Assembly (NCBI GenBank): GCA_964351025.1
Contig: CAYGLV010000040.1
Location: forward strand, 1-23,370
Source: CAYGLV01 sp964351025
GTDB taxonomy: Bacteria; Actinomycetota; Thermoleophilia; Gaiellales; Gaiellaceae
Reading direction: 5' to 3'
Length of the DNA: 23,370 nucleotides
How positions within the stretch are numbered: position 1 is the first letter of the stretch; each line of letters starts with the position of its first letter. The translations under genes were made by a program, and so were the position numbers. Positions 17,994-23,370 of the stretch are shown piece by piece. The notes beneath the pieces were generated by a model that saw nothing but the letters and a program-made list of their open reading frames with translations, did no database searches and had not been told where the DNA came from.

Positions 17994-18902
17994 TCAGGCG
18001 AGCTTGAAGCCGCCGATCGTCTCCAGGGCGGCGATGCGGTCCTCGAGCGGCGGGTGCGTGTTGAAGAGGCCGCTGAAGGCGCTGCGGGGGCCGCTCGCCT
18101 TGCCGAGCGGCCCCTCGATGTAGAGGTGCGCGGTCGAGCGGCTCGTGTCGCGGATCTCGCGCGAGTCGCCCCCAAGCTTGCGCAGCGCGAGCGCGAGCCC
18201 CTCGGCGTCCCCCGAGATCTCAGCTGCGCCGGCGTCGGCCAGGTACTCGCGACGGCGCGAGATCGACATCTGGATGCCCATGGCGGCGAGCGGCGCGATG
18301 ATCAGGCCGACGAGCCCGACGACGAGGACGATCGCTCCCGCGTTCCCGCCCCGGCGACGGCCCCCGCCGTACAACGTCATCCGCAGTGTGATGTCCGAGA
18401 TCAGCGCGATGACGCCGACGAGCACGGCGACGAGCGTCATCAGCCGGATGTCTCGATGCTGGACGTGGGCGATCTCGTGGCTGACGACGCCCTCGAGCTC
18501 GCGCTGGTCCATCGTGTCCAGCAGGCCCGTGGTGACGGCGACGAAGGCATGCTTGGGGTCGCGGCCTGCCGCGAACGCGTTCGGCGCCGGATCGTCGACC
18601 AGCCGGACCTCGGGTGTGACCGGCAGCCCGGCCGCGATCGACATGTTCTCGACGATCCGGTACAGCTCCGGCTGGTCGGCCTTCGTCACGACCTTCGCCC
18701 CGGTGACGCCGGCGACGACGCGCGACGAGAGAAACCAGGAGAAGAGCATCCAGGCGGCGCCGCCGATGAGGAGGGCCAGCGCAGCCGGCCCGCCGTAGAG
18801 CGCGTTGAGCGCGCCCGCGAGCAGCCCGATCAGCACAGCGAACGCGAAGAGCAGCCAGGCCGTGCGCAGACGGTTGGCCCGGATCTGCTGGCGCAGCGTC
18901 AT
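17994..18902 (-). CDS. htpX: HtpX family membrane zinc metalloprotease (copy 2)
   Basis: 302 residues, an M48 membrane protease with the same domain order as copy 1: two N-terminal helices (about 15-35 and 38-58), NAFAAGRDP, the zinc motif HEIAHVQHRD (His142, Glu143, His146), two hydrophobic segments, the third ligand Glu in RREYLADAGAAE, and the C-terminal FNTHPPLEDRIAAL. It differs substantially from copy 1, so the two are old paralogues, not a recent duplication. It starts 1 bp after the lemA stop; lemA-htpX is a common bacterial pair, which points to a shared role in membrane-protein quality control. Confidence 0.95.
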   Translation of the reverse strand: MTLRQQIRANRLRTAWLLFAFAVLIGLLAGALNALYGGPAALALLIGGAAWMLFSWFLSSRVVAGVTGAKVVTKADQPELYRIVENMSIAAGLPVTPEVRLVDDPAPNAFAAGRDPKHAFVAVTTGLLDTMDQRELEGVVSHEIAHVQHRDIRLMTLVAVLVGVIALISDITLRMTLYGGGRRRGGNAGAIVLVVGLVGLIIAPLAAMGIQMSISRRREYLADAGAAEISGDAEGLALALRKLGGDSREIRDTSRSTAHLYIEGPLGKASGPRSAFSGLFNTHPPLEDRIAALETIGGFKLA

Positions 18903-18903
18903 C

Positions 18904-19455
18904 TCAGAAGGAGACCTGCGGCGTCGCCCGCTCGGCGTCTCCTGTGGCGAAGAACTCGCTCGCGCGGAAGCCGAATGCCCCGGCGACGAGCAGCGCGGGG
19001 AAGCTCTGGATCCCGGTGTTGTATGTCTGCACGACCGAGTTGTAGTAGCGGCGGGCGGCGGCGATCTTGTCCTCCGTGTCGGTCAGGTCGCCCTGCAGCT
19101 GCCGGAAGTTGTCGGAGGCCTTCAGCTCCGGGTACGCCTCGGCGACGGCGAACAGCTTTCCCAGTGCGCCGGTCAGCATGTCGCTCGCGGCGGCGGTGGC
19201 GGCGGGGCTGCCCGCCCCGGAGACCGCTGCGCGCGCGGTCGTCACCTCGTCGAAGACACCGCGCTCGTGGGCCGCGTAGCCCTTGACGGTCTCGACGAGG
19301 TTCGGGATCAGGTCGTTCCGGCGCTTGAGCTGGACGTCGATGTTCGACCAGCCGGCTTTCACCTCGTTCCGCAGCCGCACCAGGCGGTTGAAAAGCAGCA
19401 TCATCGCGACGAGCAGGACGACGGCGACCCCGATGACGACGTAGACGGCGAGCAT
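18904..19455 (-). CDS. lemA: LemA family membrane protein
   Basis: 183 residues. One N-terminal transmembrane helix (AVYVVIGVAVVLLVAMMLLF, about 3-22), then the LemA helical bundle with the hallmark FNRLVRLRNEVKAGWSNIDVQLKRRNDLIPNLVETVKGYA, and later YPELKASDNF, LTDTEDKIAAARRYYN and YNTGIQSFP. Biochemical role unknown; family members usually accompany HtpX or TPM-domain genes. I start at ATG 19453-19455, which begins the membrane helix and lies 6 nt after CATGAT. The frame is open to 19677, but that extension is antisense to comM and unlike LemA. Coupled to htpX copy 2. Confidence 0.93.
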   Translation of the reverse strand: MLAVYVVIGVAVVLLVAMMLLFNRLVRLRNEVKAGWSNIDVQLKRRNDLIPNLVETVKGYAAHERGVFDEVTTARAAVSGAGSPAATAAASDMLTGALGKLFAVAEAYPELKASDNFRQLQGDLTDTEDKIAAARRYYNSVVQTYNTGIQSFPALLVAGAFGFRASEFFATGDAERATPQVSF

Positions 19456-19461
19456 CGCGAC

Positions 19462-19467
19462 ATCATG
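19462..19467 (-). promoter_or_regulatory. -10 box of lemA
   Basis: CATGAT (minus strand), then 6 nt, then the lemA ATG. No Shine-Dalgarno sequence. Leaderless pattern; first base deviates from TANNNT. Confidence 0.35.
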
Positions 19468-19527
19468 ACGGGCGGGGCGGAGCTGTGTCGGCGCAAAGGC
19501 GTCACAGTTCCGTGTGCGCCTGCGCTC

Positions 19528-19533
19528 TAGCGT
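19528..19533 (+). promoter_or_regulatory. -10 box of comM
   Basis: TAGCGT, then GGAGGA, then GTG 19540. The GGAGGA touches the start codon and so is too close to act as a ribosome site; the box-to-start spacing of 6 nt fits leaderless transcription. Confidence 0.45.
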
Positions 19534-19539
19534 GGAGGA

Positions 19540-21003
19540 GTGCTCGCGCGCGCCGTCACCCACGCGCTCGTCGGCCTCGAGCCACGCCGCGTCGAGGTGG
19601 AGGCCAACGTCGGCAGCGGGCTGCCCGGTTTCGCCATCGTCGGGCTCGCCGACCGCGCGTGTGCCGAGGCCAAGCATCGCGTCCGCAGTAGCTTCGAGGC
19701 CGCGCTGCTCGAGTGGCCGGATCGGAAGATCACGGTCAACCTCGCGCCTGCCGCCCTGCGCAAGGAGGGCTCGGGCTTCGACCTCGCGATCGCGCTGGCC
19801 GTGCTCGCGGCCTCACGCCAGATCCCAGCCGAGGCACTCGCGCTGCACGCCGCCGTCGGCGAGCTCGCGCTCGACGGACGAGTCAGGCCGGTCGGCGGCA
19901 CGATCGCCGCCGCCGAGGGCGCGCGACGGTCCGGCTTCGAGCGACTGCTGTGCGCGGCCGAATCGGCCGGCGAGGCGGCGCTCGCCGGGATCGAGCCCGT
20001 GCCGGTCCGTCATATCGCGGAGGCGGTCGCCTACCTGCGCGGGGAGGAGGAGCCGCGGCCGTTCGAGCCGGCGTCGAACGGGTCCGCGCCGGAGCTGCCG
20101 GCTCCCGACCTCGCGGATGTGCGCGGTCAGGAGCGGGCCCGCCGCGCCCTCGAAATCGCCGCTGCCGGCGGGCACAACCTCTTGCTCGCCGGGCCGCCGG
20201 GAACCGGCAAGACGATGCTCGCCCGCCGCCTGCCGGGAATCCTGCCACCGCTCGAGCAGGAGGAGGCACTCGAGGTGACGCGCATCCACTCGGTCGCCGG
20301 GATCCTCGCGCCGGGGCGACCGCTCGTCTCGCGACCGCCCTTCCGCGCGCCGCATCACACGGCCTCGGCGGCGGCGATCGTCGGCGGCGGGCCCGGGCCG
20401 CGGCCCGGTGAGGCGTCGCTCGCCCACCGCGGCGTGCTTCTCCTCGACGAGCTCGCCGAGTTTCATCGGCCGGTGCTGGAGGCTCTGCGCCAGCCGCTCG
20501 AGGACGGCGTCGTCGCGGTCGCGCGCGCCGGCGGACAGGCGATCTTCCCGGCGCGCTTCCAGCTCATCGGGACGATGAACCTCTGTCCCTGCGGCGGCCG
20601 TGGCGACCCGGCGGCGCAGTGTTCGTGCTCGCAGCAGCGGCTCGCAGCCTTCCGCGACAAGCTCTCACGGGCACTGCTCGACCGCTTCGACCTCGTTGTC
20701 GTCGTGCCTCGTTCCCGGGCTCACGAGTTGGCTGCAGGGCCCTCGGAGGCGTCGGAGCCCGTGCGCGCACGCGTGGTCGGGGCTCGCGAGCGGCTCCAGG
20801 CGCAGGCACCGAGCCGGACGCCCGCCGCCTCGGAGCTGCTCGACCGCGCCGTCGAGCGGCTGCCTCTCTCCGGCCGCGGGCGTGCCCGCGTCGCCCGTGT
20901 CGCGCGCACGGTCGCCGCGCTCGCCGGCTCCGATGAGGTGCTGCCCGAGCACGTCGCTGAGGCGCTTGCCTATCGCTCCCCGCTGGAGCTGTCGCCGCAG
21001 TGA
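19540..21003 (+). CDS. comM: ComM/YifB family AAA+ ATPase (Mg-chelatase-like)
   Basis: 487 residues. ComM is a hexameric helicase that promotes branch migration when foreign DNA is integrated during transformation; YifB is the same family. N-terminal Lon-protease-like domain (about 1-125; VEANVGSGLPGFAIVGLAD, then LAPAALRKEGSGFDLAIALAVL). AAA+ core: Walker A GPPGTGKT at 218-225, FRAPHHTASAAAIVGGG, Walker B GVLLLDELAEF, and a Cys-rich insert (MNLCPCGGRGDPAAQCSC) that may bind zinc. C-terminal lid with SGRGRARVARVARTVAAL. GTG 19540 follows a -10-like box. The stop overlaps the dprA start, so the two DNA-uptake proteins are coupled. Other competence genes are not in the window. Confidence 0.95.
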   Translation: MLARAVTHALVGLEPRRVEVEANVGSGLPGFAIVGLADRACAEAKHRVRSSFEAALLEWPDRKITVNLAPAALRKEGSGFDLAIALAVLAASRQIPAEALALHAAVGELALDGRVRPVGGTIAAAEGARRSGFERLLCAAESAGEAALAGIEPVPVRHIAEAVAYLRGEEEPRPFEPASNGSAPELPAPDLADVRGQERARRALEIAAAGGHNLLLAGPPGTGKTMLARRLPGILPPLEQEEALEVTRIHSVAGILAPGRPLVSRPPFRAPHHTASAAAIVGGGPGPRPGEASLAHRGVLLLDELAEFHRPVLEALRQPLEDGVVAVARAGGQAIFPARFQLIGTMNLCPCGGRGDPAAQCSCSQQRLAAFRDKLSRALLDRFDLVVVVPRSRAHELAAGPSEASEPVRARVVGARERLQAQAPSRTPAASELLDRAVERLPLSGRGRARVARVARTVAALAGSDEVLPEHVAEALAYRSPLELSPQ

Positions 21004-21998
21004 CGGAGTTGAGCCTCGCCGCCTTTGCCGCCGCGACGGGGTCGCACCTCGTCGGAGAGCCGCGCAGCGCCAGGTACGCCGCCTTCCGCGACCGCTTCGA
21101 CGAGCGGGCCGAGCGGGAGCGTTTGCGCGCTGCGGGGCTCCGCTTCCTTGGGCGCTCGGAGCGCGGCTTCCCCCCGCTGCTCGCAGCGATTCACGACCCG
21201 CCGCCCGGGCTCTATCTGCGCGGTAGCGCCGACGCGGAGTTGCTCTCCCGCCCTGCCGTCGCAGTCGTGGGCGCTCGGGCCTGCTCGCCGTATGGCCGCC
21301 ACGTCGCCCGCCTGCTCGGGCGGGACCTCGCCGCGGCGGGTCTCGTGGTCGTCAGCGGGATGGCGCGCGGGGTGGACGGCGAAGCGCACCGCGGTGCGCT
21401 CGAGGCGGGCGGGCTCACGGTCGCCGTGCTCGGCTGCGGCGTCGATCGCGACTACCCGGCCACTCACGCCGAGCTCGCACGCCGGCTCGTCGACTCCGGC
21501 GGGCTCGTCGTCGCGGAGTATGCGCCCGGTGTCGAGCCGGCGCCGTGGCGCTTTCCGGCGCGCAACCGGCTCATCGCCGGCCTCTGCGCAGCGACGGTCG
21601 TCGTCGAGGCGCGTGAGCGCAGCGGCGCGCTCATCACGGCCGATCTCGCGCTCGAGGAGGGGCGGGAGGTCTTCGCAGTTCCGGGTGAAATCGTGTCCGC
21701 GCTCTCAGCGGGCTCGAACGCTCTTCTGAGGCTCGGCGCGGCACCGGCGACTTGCGTCGCCGACGTGTTGGAGTCGTTCGGGCTCACGCCGCGCGAGCTG
21801 GAGCGGGCCCCGCTCGCGCCCGCGGCCGCGCACGTGCTCGCGGCAGTGGGGGCAGCCGCCGCGGGGGCGGACGAGCTGGCGCGCGCCACGGGCCTCGAGG
21901 CCGCAGACCTGGCTGCCGCGCTCGTGGAGCTGGAGCTCGCGGGCCTCGTCGCTTCCGAGGACGGCGTGTACAGGGCGCGGGATAGCATCGGTGGATGA
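21000..21998 (+). CDS. dprA: DNA processing protein DprA
   Basis: 332 residues. Binds incoming single-stranded DNA and loads RecA during transformation. An N-terminal helical region (about 1-75), then the Rossmann-like DprA core: VAVVGARACSPYG, VVSGMARGVDGEAHRGAL (the SGxAxGID motif), VLGCGVDRDYP, VEPAPWRFPARNRLIAGL, SGALITADLALEEGREVFAVPG, and GSNALLRLGA. The C terminus (about 275-330) is a winged-helix-like domain. GTG 21000 overlaps the comM stop. Its last bases include a -10-like box and overlap the ATG of the oxidoreductase. Confidence 0.95.
   Translation: MTELSLAAFAAATGSHLVGEPRSARYAAFRDRFDERAERERLRAAGLRFLGRSERGFPPLLAAIHDPPPGLYLRGSADAELLSRPAVAVVGARACSPYGRHVARLLGRDLAAAGLVVVSGMARGVDGEAHRGALEAGGLTVAVLGCGVDRDYPATHAELARRLVDSGGLVVAEYAPGVEPAPWRFPARNRLIAGLCAATVVVEARERSGALITADLALEEGREVFAVPGEIVSALSAGSNALLRLGAAPATCVADVLESFGLTPRELERAPLAPAAAHVLAAVGAAAAGADELARATGLEAADLAAALVELELAGLVASEDGVYRARDSIGG
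21983..21988 (+). promoter_or_regulatory. -10 box inside the end of dprA
   Basis: TAGCAT, then 6 nt, then ATG 21995 of the oxidoreductase. Would allow leaderless expression independent of comM-dprA. Confidence 0.4.
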
Positions 21999-23128
21999 GC
22001 TCGGCCCCGCCGTATTGGCTTTCCGAGTCGGTGCCACCGTTTCTCTCGGCGGCCCTCGACGGAAAGCCGGACGTGGAAGTGGTCGGCGCCGGCGTCACCG
22101 GTTGCTCGTGCGCGCTCGCGCTCGCCCGCGCGGGCCTGCGCGTCCGAGTCCACGACGCCCGCCAGGTCGCCGGCGGCGCGAGCGGCCGAAACGGCGGCTT
22201 CGCCCTGCGCGGCGGCGCGATGCCCTACGACAGCGCGCGCGAGTGGCTCGGCCGCGACACCGCGCAGGCGTACTGGCGCTGGACGGAGGCTGCGCTCGAC
22301 CGGCTGGAACCGCTCGGCGGCGACTCCTTCCGCCGGGTCGGCAGCCTGCGTCTCGCCACCGACGGGGAGGAGCGCGACGAGCTGCGCGCGGAGTACGACG
22401 CCCTGCGCGAGGACGGCATCGCCGCCGAATGGCGCGACGACTTCGTCTGGCCGCTCGCGGGGCGCTTCACGGGCGCGATCTTCCATCCGACCGACGCAGT
22501 CCTTCAGCCCGCTCGGCTCGTGCGGCGGCTGGCTGCCAAGGCCGCGCAGGCGGGCGCTGAGATCCGGGAGTGGAGTCGCGTCGGCTCGCTCGCCGATCTC
22601 GACGCCGAGCGCATCGTTGTCGCCACCGACGGCTACCCGAGCGGGCTCCTCGACGCGATCGAGGGCCTGATCATCCCGACACGGGGCCAGGTGATCGCGA
22701 CCGAGCCGCTCGAGGAACGGCTGTTCGAGATCCCCCACTACGGCCGCCATGGCTTCGACTACTGGCACCAGAGTGCCGACGGGCGCCTCGTCGCGGGTGG
22801 CTTCCGCGACTACGCGCTCGAGTCGGAGTTCACAGCGGACGAGTCGACAACGGCGCCGATCCAGGAGGCGCTCGAGTCCTTCGTCGCCGGGCTCCTCGGC
22901 CGTCGGCCGCGGATCGACTTCCGCTGGGCCGGGATCTTCGGCATGGTTCCGGATCTGATGCCCGTCGTCGGCCCGGTGCCGGGGCGCGACGGGGTGTGGG
23001 TCGCGGGCGGCTACTCCGGCCACGGCAACGTGCTCGGCTTCGCCTGTGGCGAGCTTGTCGCGCGGGCTGTGCTCGGCGAAACGCCGGACGAGCTGCCGTG
23101 GTTCGACCCCGCGCGGCTCCTCGCCTGA
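21995..23128 (+). CDS. FAD-dependent oxidoreductase of the DAO family (OrdL/PuuB-like)
   Basis: 377 residues. Family members oxidise amines or amino acids (for example gamma-glutamylputrescine, sarcosine, D-amino acids) with FAD. Dinucleotide-binding motif VEVVGAGVTGCSCALALARAG at about 27-47, then the hallmark GGASGRNGGF at about 59-68, a middle VVATDGYPSGLL segment, and the C-terminal GIFGMVPDLMPVVGPVPG and GGYSGHGNVLGFACGELVA blocks that close the FAD site. The RNGG pattern is closest to OrdL-type enzymes; substrate not predictable. ATG 21995 overlaps the dprA stop, but a -10-like box 6 nt upstream suggests its own promoter. It has no obvious functional link to dprA. Convergent, 5 bp gap, with an ornithine cyclodeaminase-like gene. 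Confidence 0.88.
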   Translation: MSSAPPYWLSESVPPFLSAALDGKPDVEVVGAGVTGCSCALALARAGLRVRVHDARQVAGGASGRNGGFALRGGAMPYDSAREWLGRDTAQAYWRWTEAALDRLEPLGGDSFRRVGSLRLATDGEERDELRAEYDALREDGIAAEWRDDFVWPLAGRFTGAIFHPTDAVLQPARLVRRLAAKAAQAGAEIREWSRVGSLADLDAERIVVATDGYPSGLLDAIEGLIIPTRGQVIATEPLEERLFEIPHYGRHGFDYWHQSADGRLVAGGFRDYALESEFTADESTTAPIQEALESFVAGLLGRRPRIDFRWAGIFGMVPDLMPVVGPVPGRDGVWVAGGYSGHGNVLGFACGELVARAVLGETPDELPWFDPARLLA

Positions 23129-23133
23129 ACCCG

Positions 23134-23370
23134 CTAACGCAGGTCGAGCAGGGGAAGCCCCGCCAGCTCGCCCGCGTGCTCGAGGGCGACAAGCGCGATC
23201 GCGAGGTCCTGAATCGCAAGGCCGGTCGAGTCGAAGATCGTGATCTCCTCGTCTCCGTGCCTGCCCTCGGCTCGGCCGGCGAGGACGGCACCTAGCTCCG
23301 TGACATCGTCGCGGACGAGGACGCCTGCCTCGACCGCTGCGTGCAGCTCGCCGCCGTGGCTGGCCTGCTC
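23134..23370 (-). CDS. Ornithine cyclodeaminase / mu-crystallin family protein (C-terminal part)
   Basis: Open frame running off the window edge; its TAG stop is the complement of 23134-23136. The last 78 residues include VLVRDDVTELGAVLAGRAEG and then ITIFDSTGLAIQDLAIALVA, a C-terminal signature of the ornithine cyclodeaminase/mu-crystallin/alanine dehydrogenase-like family, which uses NAD(P) with amino or imino acids. The N-terminal catalytic part and Rossmann fold are outside the window, so the substrate cannot be told. Convergent with the FAD oxidoreductase; both may act on amino acids, but the opposite strands mean separate transcripts. Confidence 0.8.
   Translation of the reverse strand, partial: EQASHGGELHAAVEAGVLVRDDVTELGAVLAGRAEGRHGDEEITIFDSTGLAIQDLAIALVALEHAGELAGLPLLDLR

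Noticed and set aside
19456..19677. N-terminal extension of lemA to 19677.
   Set aside because: It is antisense to the start of comM, lacks LemA similarity, and would put the membrane helix internally; the ATG at 19455 has its own -10-like box.
21995..23128. Glycine oxidase ThiO for the thiamine pathway.
   Set aside because: The RNGG motif and C-terminal blocks resemble OrdL/PuuB-type enzymes more, and the gene is 17 kb from thiSG in a different operon.
1..23370. tRNA or rRNA genes, CRISPR arrays, insertion sequences, integrases, attachment sites, prophage genes.
   Set aside because: Looked for and not recognised anywhere in the window; the repeats found are short hairpins, a coding 12-bp repeat and the gap-flanking 55-mer.

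Overview
The window is a very GC-rich bacterial chromosome segment. It has many GTG/TTG starts, stop/start overlaps between adjacent genes, and a gene order typical of Actinomycetota. The order, the alanine/arginine-rich proteins and the frequent leaderless-looking starts suggest a deep-branching actinobacterium, possibly class Thermoleophilia; this is inference from style and order, not from a marker search. One run of exactly 100 Ns marks a scaffold join, so the sequence is probably a draft or metagenome assembly.

Layout. 1-3178: 3' part of smc overlapping ftsY. 3186-4929: thiamine block, with thiE on the minus strand and, divergently, a TPP riboswitch followed by thiS-thiG. 4949-7869 (minus): a large class III cyclase / STAND ATPase / TPR protein and downstream of it a 65-residue protein that resembles dodecin. 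7956-13427: the conserved SRP/ribosome block ffh, rpsP, khpA, rimM, trmD, lepB, rplS, rnhB, yraN. 13428-19455: accessory block with htpX behind a structured leader, a small Pro-rich protein, an orphan DNA methyltransferase, a membrane protein, a dodecin, the scaffold gap, a conserved hypothetical gene, and a lemA-htpX pair on the minus strand. 19540-23128: comM (yifB), dprA and an FAD-dependent amine/amino-acid oxidoreductase in one overlapping operon. 23134-23370 (minus): the end of an ornithine cyclodeaminase/mu-crystallin family gene.

How the genes fit together. smc, ftsY, ffh and rpsP to yraN form the housekeeping backbone (chromosome organisation, SRP targeting, ribosome assembly, tRNA modification, signal-peptide cleavage, RNase HII). 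Two sets of genes interrupt it: thiamine plus cyclase genes between ftsY and ffh, and the 6 kb accessory block between yraN and comM-dprA, genes that are often adjacent in other bacteria. Two HtpX proteases, a LemA protein and two dodecin-fold proteins suggest an envelope-stress and flavin-related theme, but that is a loose inference.

The most useful observations are: a repeated TANNNT-N6-start pattern indicating widespread leaderless transcription; an almost palindromic -10 shared by thiE and the TPP riboswitch; an in-frame TAG upstream of the cyclase gene that is better read as its -10 box; a divergent dodecin-like small protein next to that gene; a 55-bp perfect repeat on both sides of the N gap that looks like an assembler overlap; and a 143-residue-period duplication in the SMC coiled coil. 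I found no complete, clearly new defence or mobile system. No tRNA, rRNA, CRISPR array, insertion sequence or phage gene was recognised.
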